Shown here piece after piece: positions 11,332-21,465 of a stretch of 64,000 nt of DNA. Each line of letters begins with the position of its first letter. Position 1 is the stretch's first letter. Below the pieces are notes generated by a model, which had not been told where the DNA came from, ran no database searches, and saw nothing but the letters and a program-made list of their open reading frames with translations. The DNA is from Anniella stebbinsi (Eukaryota; Chordata; Lepidosauria; Squamata; Anniellidae): contig JARDYH010000007.1 of assembly GCA_029215795.1 (NCBI GenBank), positions 94,069,263 through 94,133,262 of the forward strand, written 5' to 3'. A program made the translations under genes and the position numbers.

Positions 11332-12790
11332 TTATAATAATAATAATAATAATAATATATTTATTTATTTATTACCCGCCTCTCCCTCCAGATCGAGGCG
11401 GGGAACAACATCATCATAAAACACACAAAACTGATTAAAAATACATAAAACCAATACATCATTAAAATACCAATAAAACACCAATAAAACACTTAAAATT
11501 CATCTGAGTAGGCCTGCCGGAAGAGCTCAGTCTTTATAGATCGTTTAAATTCCTGAAGACTGGTAAGTTCACGGATCTCTCCCGGCAGGTCATTCCATAA
11601 TCTGGGAGCGGCAGAAGAGAAGGTCCTCTGGGTAACAGTTGTCAGTCTAGTTTTTGTTGACTGTAATAAATTCTTCCCAGAGGACCTAAGCGTGCGGGGT
11701 GGATTGTATGGGAGAAGGCGATCCCGCAGGTAACCTGGACCCAAACCATGTAGGGCTTTAAAGGTAATGACCAACACTTTGTACTTTGCCTGGAAACTAA
11801 CTGGCAGCCAGTGGAGAGATTTCAAAGCTGGTGTAATATGGTCACCCCTAGGTGTACCAGTGACCAACCTGGCTGCCATATTTTGAACTAGTTGAAGTTT
11901 CCGGACTAGGCACAGAGGTAGCCCTATGTACAGCGCATTGCAGAAGTCGAGTCTCGAAGTTACCAGCCCGTGCACTACCGTCTTTAGGTCTTCCAACTCT
12001 AGGAAGGGGCGCAGCTGGCGTATCAGCTGAAGCTGATAGTAGGCACTCCTGGCCGTTGCATCTATCTGGGATGTCATTTGGAGCGACGGATCCAGGAGCA
12101 CCCCCAAGCTGCGAACACAGTCTTTCAGGGGGAGTGCAACCCCATCCAGAACTGGTTGACACACCTCCAACCCCAGGTTGTGGCCCTTGACAGTAAGCAC
12201 CTCCGTCTTGTCTGGATTCAGCTTCAGTTTGTTTTTCCTCATCCAGCCCATTACCGCCTCCAAGCATTCATTCAGAGGAGACACACTATCCTTAGCTGAT
12301 GCTGTTCTCAGAGGCATAGAGAAATATATTTGGGTGTCATCAGCATACTGATAGCACCCCGCCCCATGCCTCCGGATGATCTCTCCCAGCGGTTTCATGC
12401 AGATGTTAAACAGCATTGGGGAAAGGATAGCACCTTGTGGTACACCACATAGCAGCTTTTTCTTTGAGGAGCAACTATCCCCAAGCATCACCATCTGGAA
12501 CCTGCCCGAGAGATAGGACCGGAACCATTGAAGCACAGTGCCCCCGAGTCCCAATCCCCTCAGGCGTTCCAGAAGGATACCATGGTCGATGGTATCAAAA
12601 GCCGCTGAGAGGTCCAGAAGTACCAGCAGGGACACACTCCCCCTGTCAATACTCAAGCGTAGATCATCCACTAAGGCGACCATAGCAGTCTCAACTCCAT
12701 ATCCTGCCCTGAAGCCAGTTTGAAATGGGTCTAGAAAATCTGTATCATCCAAAACTGCTTGGAGTTGGAAGGCAACCGCCACCATATGTG
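11332..12790 (-). mobile_element. L2-clade LINE, 5'-truncated, with intact RT-C-terminal ORF
   Basis: The element lies on the minus strand with its 3' end at a TAA repeat (11333-11355). A 3' UTR with 'cccgcctctccctccagatcgaggcgggg' follows. It holds one uninterrupted 430-codon frame (12785-11493) of the reverse transcriptase. The 5' end is truncated within the RT, so the endonuclease is missing. Insertion in S100PBP intron 1 is antisense to the gene. Confidence 0.85.
11493..12785 (-). CDS. L2 LINE reverse transcriptase, C-terminal portion
   Basis: This is a 430-aa frame without stops or frameshifts. RT blocks in order are FQTGFRAGYGVETAMVALVDDL, LLVLLDLSAAFDTIDH (first catalytic Asp), GVPQGAILSPMLFNICM, and QYADDTQIY (the YADD active site, about residue 145). 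The LKLNPDKTEVL and SLGVLLD blocks come next. The L2-specific C-terminal region follows (QNMAARLVTGTPRGDHITPALKSLHWLPV at roughly 300-330, then ALHGLGPGYLRDRL and APRLWNDLP). In full elements this protein primes reverse transcription at the nicked target. The apurinic-type endonuclease domain is absent because of truncation. An initiator Met is not meaningful here. The open frame suggests a recent insertion; expression is not shown. Confidence 0.85.
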   Translation of the reverse strand: MVAVAFQLQAVLDDTDFLDPFQTGFRAGYGVETAMVALVDDLRLSIDRGSVSLLVLLDLSAAFDTIDHGILLERLRGLGLGGTVLQWFRSYLSGRFQMVMLGDSCSSKKKLLCGVPQGAILSPMLFNICMKPLGEIIRRHGAGCYQYADDTQIYFSMPLRTASAKDSVSPLNECLEAVMGWMRKNKLKLNPDKTEVLTVKGHNLGLEVCQPVLDGVALPLKDCVRSLGVLLDPSLQMTSQIDATARSAYYQLQLIRQLRPFLELEDLKTVVHGLVTSRLDFCNALYIGLPLCLVRKLQLVQNMAARLVTGTPRGDHITPALKSLHWLPVSFQAKYKVLVITFKALHGLGPGYLRDRLLPYNPPRTLRSSGKNLLQSTKTRLTTVTQRTFSSAAPRLWNDLPGEIRELTSLQEFKRSIKTELFRQAYSDEF

Positions 12791-13192
12791 ACAGAAAATC
12801 ATATGGTTTATTCCATCTCTGTTTCTTTTCTTTTTTTTTTTACTTTGAAACTTCGGTCTTTGGAACTCACTGCTACAGTTTTTAATAAATTTCCCAATTA
12901 GACCTCACCATTAGGTAATGCTGCCTCCACTATAAAAACTTTTAACTGGTGCCAGTAGAATAAACCCTCTTTTTCTAAAAGAAACTCAGTAGCCTGGTTC
13001 CTATGGCATAGGATCAACATCACCAGTAGAGACAACCTTTCAAAATGAACAAAAATTAAGATGTTTAATAATGAAAATTATTTACAAACAAATGTTACTC
13101 CTCAAATAAAGGGTCTTAAATTAAATAGGGTTGCTTATCATTCCTGATAGGTGAGCGAGTCTTTCCCAGCTAAATACAGTTTCAGAATTGTA
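12791..13192. other. S100PBP intron 1, A/T-rich, nothing recognised
   Basis: No repeat or exon recognised. Confidence 0.5.
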
Positions 13193-13396
13193 TTGGGGAG
13201 GAGGGATAGCTCAGTGTGATGTAACACATGCTTTGCATGCAGAAGGTCCCAGGTTCGATCCGCAGCTTCTCCCAAGTAGAGTGAGGAAGGAATCCTTCCT
13301 GAAACCTTGGAGAGCCACTGCTGCTAGTCAGGGTCCACAATACTGGGTTCGATGGACCAATGGTCTGACTCAGTATAAGGCATGTAAGCTTTTCCT
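13193..13396 (+). mobile_element. tRNA-derived SINE
   Basis: The head contains a polymerase III box A (TAGCTCAGTGT at 13206-13216) and a perfect-looking box B (GGTTCGATCC at 13252-13261), separated as in a tRNA gene. A body follows with 'gatggaccaatggtctgactcagtataaggca', a sequence I associate with abundant squamate SINEs. No poly(A) tail is obvious. The tRNA part is not a functional tRNA gene: the acceptor stem cannot pair. Confidence 0.75.
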
Positions 13397-14724
13397 TCAG
13401 ACCTGATTGTCCTAAACCATCCCACAAACAGGGAATGGTAGAGGAATTCCCCGAAACTTCCTTACAAGCAGGAACAGATGCTGTATCCCAGTCTTCCTGC
13501 TTTTCAGGCTTCCAGGACAATTCAGATATTTTAGGGACCACTTTTTGAAGTTCGCTTGGTCAGGCATGACATATGTTGGATGTATAACTTGCTTCGCTCA
13601 TAAACTTATGTTTGGTATAATGAATTTCTTAAGGACATCAGGTTGGGGAAGGCTGTTCTTAAAGCAAGAAAGAGAGCGCTCTCATGGCCCGTAGACACCT
13701 CCTGGATTCAAGGTTGGACCCAGCGCTCCAACCTAGGACCCAAGAGTCCGAGCTGCCCTCCCGCTCACAGCTTGGGCAGAGAGAAGGCAAAGGAGGCAGT
13801 TCTGTGGGTGGGGAGAGGAGGAGTCTGAGGACCTCCCCAGTCTCCTTCCCTCCTGCTCTCCAGAGCTGCAGCTAAATGAGCGAAAAAAGCCCGTCTAGCC
13901 AACATGCCGAGTGGGATAAGCATAGAGGCAAAGATCGCCTCTTCCCACTCTGCATACGATGCCTATCAGCCTCCAGGTTCGGAGGCCGACAGGCATCCCA
14001 ATAGGATTGTGTTCAGACTGATTTTAGATCTGTAAAGAGCCCTAAAAAATGCATATTTTTCTACCTTCCCCAAAATTTTCATTTTTCCCTCTAGAAAAAA
14101 AGGGAGAAATTGTGTTTTTTTTCATGGCTTCAGAATTTTCAGAAATTGTGCATCTCTAGGGTTGTAGCCTAAAAGTACTTGACCATTCTGTGGCATGTGT
14201 GACTGGTCAGTTGACTGCATCTTTCTTCTCCTTGGAAATAAATCTCATTGAGTTCACTGAGACTCGTTTCATGGTAAATGTTGGAGCTTTAATTTTGCAA
14301 AGTGTTTTTGCGGAGTTGACATCCGTTTGGACTCACTTCTGGCCCAAAGTCTCCAACTCTTCAGTCCTAGATTATGGTAGCTCTCAGAGTTTACACCCCC
14401 AGAGTTTAAGCTTTGGAACATGTAACAGGCCATATCACTTTCACTAGCTGGGATTTGCAGTCCTTTCTTTACAAAAAAAGTTCTTGGAGTTTTTTTGTAG
14501 TCAGAGTTTTCAGACTTGCCTGTGGGTTCTTCTGACAGTGTTTATTGGAACAAAACGAATAAATGAAATCTACTTCCAGGCAAATGCAGTCTTTGAGGGA
14601 GAAGGGCCCAAAGCAGTGGGATGAGTTTCTGTTTTCCAATGCAGAGGTGGTTAAGGGTGGAAGGAGGAAGACAGCAGAGTGTCGAGATCACTTCAGCCTG
14701 CTTCTTTTGCTTTTCTTTTTGCAG
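13397..14724. other. S100PBP intron 1, nothing recognised
   Basis: Moderately unique-looking sequence ending in a strong polypyrimidine tract (cttcttttgcttttcttttt) and the AG at 14723-14724. Confidence 0.5.
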
Positions 14725-14840
14725 GTAACTGGGAAGCGCTTTGATTGAAAGAAAGGTATGAGTGTAGGACTTCCCTTACTTAGTAGAAGTAGAGCAAGGA
14801 GACATTAAAACACACACACACAAGCCAGGAAAGCAGCATC
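14725..14840 (+). other. S100PBP: S100PBP exon 2, 5' UTR part
   Basis: The acceptor ..ctttttgcag|GTAACTGG is strong and defines the exon start. The 116-nt leader contains a short CA repeat (14810-14821) and two in-frame stops, so translation begins at 14841. A donor-like GTATGA at 14756 and an acceptor-like ctcctacag at 14870 could remove 14756-14870, but that would delete the start codon, so the unspliced form is preferred. Confidence 0.6.
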
Positions 14841-15718
14841 ATGGCAAGGAATACTTTCCACTCCTACAGGTTTGGGCTCCATTGTGATCTTAAAGTCACT
14901 TTCTTAAATGATTCAGTTTCCAGGAGCAAGAGGCACTTGGAAGAGTTTGAAGAGGGGAATCGGTCGGATGTGAAGAGACAGCGCTATACGAAAAGCTGCA
15001 GCTCATCCTCACTGTCGCCTTCATTGTCTTTGTCCCCAAGCAGTGGAATAGTGACTTCTCCCATCTATTCACTTGCCACCAGTGGATACTGTGAAAATAG
15101 TGACCTTGATGACACCTTATTAGAGCCCTCATATGGGGAAAAACTAGACTCGCCCACTGGACTGTCTCTTGAAGCTGAGGAAAAGCTCTTGTCAGATGAT
15201 CTGGAGATCTCCCCAGATTCTGTAGTATATGGACCAAATACACAAGGAGTGGGAAGTGTTTGTGTGTTGGCATCACTTGAATTCGCGCAGCTTCCTAGGG
15301 CTCTGGATAAGACCATCAGCAGCACAGGGTCTCTCCCTCCGACTGGCCCTGCAGCCTCCTCAAGTGGGTGTGGGGGTGCTTGCAAGGAATACTCTGGGAA
15401 TCCGGCGAGTGAGAGCTACTTCAACAAGAGCTTTCAAAATCAAGCTGGACTTGGTTTGGGTTCAATTAGTCCCGTGGTTGTGGAAGCTGCTGCAGTAAGG
15501 CAGCAAGTGGCTGAGCACGTATCAACTAATGCAGTGGCTGAAGGACCGGCTTCCACAAAACAAAATGAGCGAGGAGGGGAGTGTACAAACGACTCGCCAC
15601 ATGAGACTGAGGGAGAATCGGGTTCTGCCAGCTCACATGGGGAAGCTGCGCCATCCAACTCTGCCAGTGACCAAAGAGAGGCTCAGGTGGAAGATCCCAG
15701 GGCCGAAGAACCAAAGAG
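14841..15718 (+). CDS. S100PBP: S100P-binding protein, coding exon 1 (N-terminal two thirds)
   Basis: S100PBP is a vertebrate nuclear protein named for its interaction with the calcium-binding protein S100P; its biochemical role is poorly known. This large exon encodes residues 1-292, which are acidic and Ser-rich. They are low in complexity apart from a basic KRHLEEF...DVKRQR stretch (about 30-50) and an acidic block NSDLDDTLLEP...SLEAEEKLLSDD (about 87-120). That block aligns with the conserved N-terminal LDDSLLEL...EEIDALLKEDD region of mammalian S100PBP. The start has a good context (GCATCATGG). The exon ends at AAGAG|GTCAGA in phase 2, matching the next exon. Joined exons give about 400 aa, close to the 408 aa of human. 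Reading past the donor would end at 15860 with an unrelated tail, which I discount. Gene identity rests mainly on the last two exons. Confidence 0.8.
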
Positions 15719-16806
15719 GTCAGAACATGTTCCCTTGATGTATGCAGCTCGGCTTGCTTTCTCAAGTGATTTGGAGCATGGTCTGCTAGGCCCTGTGTTC
15801 CTCTGCTCTCTGCACGTGGTGTGCTGCTCTGGGAAGCTTGGATTAATCTTGGAAACTTAGGGAGTTGCATTTGGGAAGGGGATGTTTTTGTGCCAACTCC
15901 AAATAGTGCTGAAACTTGACAGAGTTTTCCTTCTGTTCCTTCATGTTCTCGATGGTAGCAGGTACCCAGTTTGACTGTTGAAGAGGTGCTGTGTAGATTC
16001 CATGTATAAGATGGCAGGAGGATCCCTCTCCTGTGCTTTAGAACCTAACATACTAACTTCTTTTTGGCCATGTAGTTAGATTATTTATGTTCTAAATTCA
16101 GCCTTTTCCTACTCTCCCATCAGAGGCGTTGCACAAGAGTCCCCTTGGGTTGCTGAGTCCTCCTGCTGCAATGACAAGGGCTAGCAACTTGCTTCTCCTC
16201 AAAACCAGAAACCTGAGATTCTCAAGAGTTCTTGCATACATCTGATGCCAGGTGGTGGTACAGACTACCTGCAGCCCTGACTCTTAGCATAAGGAAGTTG
16301 TGGGCATGTGTTTCATTTGGGTGATGCTGCCCTTTAATCTACCTTGCATTTAAGGTGCTTCTGCTTAGTTACAGAGGAGTGTGCACTGAAATACTAGCCA
16401 TCTTCCATACATATTGAGAAGGCAAAACTTTGCATATCTGTAGTTCATCTACAGGTTAGAGTGGGGAGAAAAATGTGAAAACCAGAACTCGTAAATTTAC
16501 AGGTGGGGTAAACTTTCCCTCCTCCTGCCCCACCCACAGCATTTCAGAGAGATGTGTGACAAATTTTCACCTAATGTCTAATGATGTGTTCCAACTTTAG
16601 TGAATACAAATATGGGAGACATGATTCTTCAAAAATTGGGGGTGCGGCCTTCCAGACTTGGGGCAGTTATTGCAGGGCATCAGGAGCAACCTCTATAATG
16701 CCGTGCTCCAGTCTTAGCCCCCTAAACACTCTCCACAACTTGTCCTCTTTGTGCCTAGTAGGATTTAGTAGTTTCTCATGTTTTTCCCCTCCTCTCTCCC
16801 TGCAAG
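15719..16806. other. S100PBP intron 2
   Basis: A 1,088-bp intron with donor GTCAGA and acceptor ctccctgcaag. No repeat recognised. Confidence 0.6.
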
Positions 16807-16907
16807 GCCTAAGAGAATATGCATTCCAGAGACGGACCTCGAGTCAAGTAAAGACAAATACATTTATGCTGTTCTTAACCATGCTAGTCGTGCTGCACCT
16901 GAAATAG
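16807..16907 (+). CDS. S100PBP: S100P-binding protein, coding exon 2
   Basis: This is a 101-nt exon with acceptor TGCAAG|G and donor ATAG|GTATGT. It enters in phase 2 (AG|G, Arg) and leaves in phase 1 (G|GT, Gly), both agreeing with its neighbours. It encodes PKRICIPETDLESSKDKYIY and then AVLNHASRAAPEI. This corresponds to the mammalian ...LEQQKQLYLRSVIAH... segment just before the conserved C-terminal domain (Leu/Glu-Ser, Lys-x-Tyr-Ile/Leu, Val-x-x-His spacing). The similarity is modest, so the call leans on phase agreement and position. Confidence 0.7.
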
Positions 16908-17204
16908 GTATGTTTGAGGTTAAAATTGAATTTTGGATTGCAAAAGCCTAACTGAACTCAAAGTGGAGATTGAGAAACGCAAGGGTTCCTCTTTCCTGCC
17001 GCAGCTGTTGAGAAGGGTTGCCATCAGATCCGGATTGCTTCCAGAAAGAGTTTCTTTTTGTGTGCATTTTGCCTAAACCGGGCCAGAGGTGGGGTCAGGT
17101 GGTGTGGAGTTCTGTACAAGCAGGGTTTTTTTTTCTATTATAGCTGGGTGTTGTTATCCCTCGGTCTAAGTGAGGTCAGGAAGGCTAGTGACCTTGTGGT
17201 GTCT

Positions 17205-17335
17205 TTACTTTCCTCATATTTATTTGTTGCACTTTTATCACCCTTTCTTCAAGGAGGTCAAAGGGGGGCTTTGAGGGGATTATCTCACTTAATCTTTGCA
17301 ATAACTGCAGCAGGTCTGGAGGCCAATTTTGCACC
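17205..17335 (-). mobile_element. Possible decayed MIR/L2 fragment
   Basis: The sequence 'ctcatatttatttgttgcacttttatcac ... tctcacttaatctttgcaataactgcagcaggtctgg' parallels the L2-tail plus CORE layout of the MIR at 9393-9500, but with many differences. Confidence 0.35.
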
Positions 17336-17998
17336 CCAAATACACACAGACATCTGCAGGCAACACTCCATGGGATGCCACATCCCAAATTGATGGTTTG
17401 TCACTGAAACTTGGTGGCAAACCGCTGTATAAAGCTAAAAGGGCTCAAATTTAACTTGTTTGCAAGCTAAATTTGTCTCCTTTTGTGTGATGGAGCCCTG
17501 TAGCACTAAAAGCACCATTTTTAATGGACAAAAATGTTTTCCTGCCCCTGCAAGGGGCAGCAGTGGTCACACTGGGTGGTGGCGCATAATGCCTAAACAT
17601 GACTTAGAAGAGCAGTAGCATCTCCCCACCCCCCAAGCCTCCATGTCTCCGCAAGTATTTGGACCTAGGTGTTCTCAGTCACAAATTCTAGCTGCTAGTC
17701 TGCGTTGTCTCTCAAGGCAAGCTGCGTGTGTTTCTTCCTTGAGTGCACAGGGCAGCCATTTTGCTCTGGGGCTCTTTTCTGCCATGTGCCAAGTCTTTGA
17801 TGTGGAGTGATTTATGAGAGTTGATTGCTGCGGGGGGGGGGGGGGAGGGGGGAAGCAGAGGACATGCCCCTTCCTTTGGGCAGATTTGAGTCTCTAAGAA
17901 CTTCCCAGAGTTTAAAGAGGAAGCCTCCAGGCTCACAATGATGGCACATTTTTTGGTTCCTTCTAGAACAGATGAAGAGGCTCTTTCAGGAAAGTCAG

Positions 17999-18537
17999 TG
18001 GCTCAGTTCAGACAAAATATTTCTCAAAGGTGGTTTTAGAACTCCACAGTGGTGTTCTTACACCACCGTTGAGAAATGTCTGGAGGGAAAACTCTACCCA
18101 TGGTGGAGTTTTTTTGGAAAACACTCCACCCTGAATATCCACATTGTGCAGAGGACAGTTCCTGCACAACCGTTGTGTTGTGTGTTGTCTGGAGGGCTCT
18201 GTGGAGTTTTCTACATTGAGTGGCGTTTCCCCACTGGCTATAGAATTCCCTGGCAAGAGCAGCGAAAGGAGAGAGTGCCGCTCTAGGAGAGCTGCCTACA
18301 TTGTTGTTGTTTTTTGCAGCAGTGGCTGATGGGATATCATCAGGAGGACTGGGGGAGGAGAGAGGGTGGAGTAACTGTCAAACAAATGCCGTGTTGAGTT
18401 TTACTCAACTCCACAGGAGCCCACAGTTGCACAACGGTGCAGTTAGAACATGTTGTATTGGGAGTACCCCCTACAAACTCCACCAATGAGTGAGGTTTTC
18501 ACACTGCGTAGAGAAATGTGTTATGTGAACTGAGCCA
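17999..18537. mobile_element. Palindromic DNA transposon (group F)
   Basis: Terminal inverted repeats TGGCTCAGTTCAGACAAAAT (left) and TGGCTCAGTTCACATAACAC (right, reverse complement) continue inward as an imperfect palindrome. Internal motifs such as 'actccac', 'gtggagtttt' and 'tggtggagt' are repeated in both orientations. The 539-bp element has no coding frame. The TIR closely resembles that of 52131-52353 (TGGCTCAATTCGGACGACAC), so they are relatives. Confidence 0.7.
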
Positions 18538-19044
18538 GTGATATTGCTGCTTCTTACCCAAAGATTCTGTATCTCCATGCATACAATATGAACAGCTGCA
18601 CAGCTCCTGGGCTGTTTCTAGTATACACACTGAGCATAAGTAATGTGAGGAGAAGAAAAAGTCTAATTAGGGTCCTATTTTTCTTTTTCTATTGTGCATT
18701 TCAAATTAATATGCAAGGTGTACATTCAGAGCCCTGGCGCTTCACATCGAAGTTGCTCATGAATGTTTTATGTAATGTGTGCAAGTTGTTTGGTTATTAG
18801 CACAAACATGTATTCTTTTAAATGGCTTTAGGCATAGGATTGGTGGATGGGAATGACTGGCGAAGGAGGGAGTGTTCCTAGGCTGGAGCAGGTAAAAGAG
18901 CCGACTACTGCTCAAAAGGGGGAAGTCTATACTAATACCTTGCATTCTCCTGAATTTTCCTGTAAAATCCCTTTTATGTTGATATATATGTTTTACGTTG
19001 ATCACTCTGATAACAGCCTTGTAAGGCAGCGCCTGTGACATTGG

Positions 19045-19233
19045 CCTAGTTTGCACATAACGCTAACCCGTGGTATGGATTGTTGAATTCTGGGTTGTCA
19101 TGAAGTAACCATGATAACTAACCATGGGTTGTCATCTACAAATAACCCAGAATGAAAATTCATAGCTTATTTTTGGGTTGTGGTCTCTAGGTTGTTTTAA
19201 ACCATGGGTTATTGTTATGTGTGAACCCAGAGC
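19045..19233. mobile_element. Palindromic DNA transposon (group F)
   Basis: Left end 'tagtttgcacataacgctaacccgtggt' pairs with right end 'accatgggttattgttatgtgtgaaccca' in reverse complement. The interior has inverted 'gggttgtcat' and 'aaccatg' motifs. No coding frame. Confidence 0.65.
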
Positions 19234-20224
19234 CGTGGGTTGTTCATGGGTTTTTCTCCAGGCTACGGAGATAGGAAGCAAAAACGATTAAAAAACCAAG
19301 CGCAAGCCACTCTACATGCTAGTACTACAGTGTCACAAAGGCATCTGCCATACAGGGAGGAAACAGGTGAAGGAGGAGGGAAACAAACAACCCAGGGACT
19401 GGGAAACAAACCACGACACGCTTGGCCAGACTGGGACTAGCAGGATGTAACAGTTCTCTGGGATGGCTCGGGCAGTTGCCTCTCAGAGTGGCTCCTGAGC
19501 ACACTTCTACTGCTCCTATTTATTGGCTAAACCCCGCAAACATTCTTGGGAACCCCCCAGTCAAGGGGTGTGAGATCCTGTCAAAGTGCAAAAAGTTGTA
19601 GATCTAACTTCAGCTAGATCTTGATCCTGTGTTATGGTGATCGAAGTCTTGGACTCCCTGTGATCCATGTTCTTGTCCAAATTCTCTCCGTTATAAGGGC
19701 TTCTAGTGCCACCATCACTTTTGGTGAAACAGGAGAGGAGAGATCTGTGGGTGGGGCACGATGCCTTCCCAGTCATGCCCGATGAAAGCAAAGCTTCTCT
19801 TAATCTGTCAAATTTGTGGGGAGGAGCTCCTGCTTGCATATTTACCACTTGTGGGAGGGATCCAAATTCAGTATTTTATTAGGAATACTACACACATAGC
19901 AGAAGGGAAATAGTTGAAGACAGGTAGTATAAAAGTAAACAAGATTATTTCTTTAATCTTACTGTGCATTTCATAATCAGGACAGCTAAAACCTTATAGA
20001 TCATACTGAAGGAAAGCAGTTTTTAAATCAGTATCATCTGACAACTCTTCAGAGGAAAAGATAACGTATTTTGAACCTGCATACTTGGGGGCGCAAGAGA
20101 GTTTGGTAAACCAACTGAATAGGGTTCCCACTTTTTTTGAAAGAGGTCAGGTGGAAGTGGATTTCCCCACAGTCAGTTGACATGGGCAGTGGGGGCTTTA
20201 TGTAAATAGGTCAAAGCTCAGGAG

Positions 20225-20898
20225 GTGTGGGGCGCATGGACTTCAAAGTGTTGCCTGTGCCCTTATGAACCTGCCTGAGCATTGAGCTCAGCTACAGGGG
20301 CCCTGCGCATGTGCCCACTCAGAGAGTAAGGGTACTCCCAGATGGGGCGCGTAAAGGAAACAGATAGACTGCGCTGAAAGAGCAGATGGGTTTAGTAGTA
20401 GAAATAGTTCACAGAGCAAAGCATGGGTTTTAGCAGAAGTTTTTTAGCAAGGGTTTTAGAATGACAAAGGGCCTTGGCTCGACCACCTGGGGAGAGATTA
20501 ACAGCCAAGGGAAGCGCCAGGAAGGTCAGTTCTTATCTTGAAGGCAGTAAAAAACAAGGCCAAAAGGAGGGAGGTGTGAAAGAGAGAATTGCAGCTGGCG
20601 CCTGGAAAGGAGGGGGGAACCCCAGGAGGAGGCATAAGGTTGGGGCTCACGAGAGGGTGTGTGCCTTTTGTGGGGAGTGCGGAAGAGAGCCAGGTCCAGC
20701 TGGGCAAGGACAGTATTAGCTATTCTAATTTTTTATGCTATGCATGCTGGGTCTTGTTGTAGATTTATTATTCTTAGACTGCTTAACCTGCTCTTAATCT
20801 AATAAAGTCATATATCTCAATTAATTTGAGTCTTTTGTTTGAATCCCGGGGTTCCGCGTGTGTCCAAAGCAGGGGAGGCGTTGAGCCCTGCCCTTACA
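20225..20898 (+). mobile_element. Possible solo LTR
   Basis: The right part resembles an LTR 3' region: AATAAAG at 20801-20807, a G/T-rich stretch, then 'ccctgcccttaca' as a possible CA end. The left boundary (TG at 20225) is arbitrary, and no target duplication or internal domain was seen. Weak call. Confidence 0.25.
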
Positions 20899-21104
20899 GG
20901 GCGTTTGTAGCATCATTGCTGTGCCTCATTCACGGACTTCGCTGGGTGGTCTAGACAACACAGCCTTCCCTTTGTAACCTTCCCATGTTTTCCCGCTGCT
21001 CCTTCCATCTTTTTCCTTACTGTGGAAAATCTGTCAATGAGGAAAGGGCAGAAATGCCACACAATGCCTTCTGACTTGTAGTGCTTGGAGCCCTCCATCT
21101 GGAA

Positions 21105-21465
21105 GCGCCTAAGTTAGGCTGACAAGCACAAGCAACAGGGCATTTCTAGTGGTAGCCCCATACTTGTGCAACTCCCCCCTTGGGACTTAAGATTAACTCT
21201 CTCCTTGCTTTAGGTGGGCCCTGTAAACATTTTTTTATTTGACTGCTTTTAATTGAGAGGGTTGGTTATGTTTATATGGTTTTCACTGGCCCCGTTTCTT
21301 AGATTTTATGGTAGAATGGCTGGCTGGAATGAAACAACATGATGTTATGGTGTTTTCTGCTTGTTATTATGTATTTCAAATTGATTTTATCATACGTTGA
21401 ATGCTGCCTTAGGAAAATACTGTGTTTTGAAAGGCAGTGCATAAAACTCTTCAATCAATCAATGA
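21105..21465 (+). mobile_element. L2-clade LINE 3' end, decayed
   Basis: The sequence runs through an L2 C-terminal-like 'ttaggtgggccctgtaaacattttttta' and ends with 'aatgctgccttaggaaaatactgtgttttgaaaggcagtgcataaaactc', the 'glycine-rich tail' UTR form typical of L2/CR1-like 3' ends, followed by an ATCA repeat. Confidence 0.45.

Noticed and set aside
13193..13275. Functional tRNA gene
   Set aside because: Boxes A and B are present, but no acceptor or anticodon stems form and the sequence continues into a SINE body.
14756..14870. A 115-bp intron inside the S100PBP leader
   Set aside because: Donor- and acceptor-like signals exist, but removing it deletes the only in-frame start codon of the long frame, and it would be unusually short. 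It could be a minor alternative.
14896..15276. 126-codon minus-strand frame
   Set aside because: It is antisense to the large S100PBP coding exon and has no independent support.
20225..20898. Second solo LTR with defined boundaries
   Set aside because: The polyadenylation-like signal is there, but neither TG/CA boundary nor a target duplication can be fixed, so it is kept only as a weak feature.
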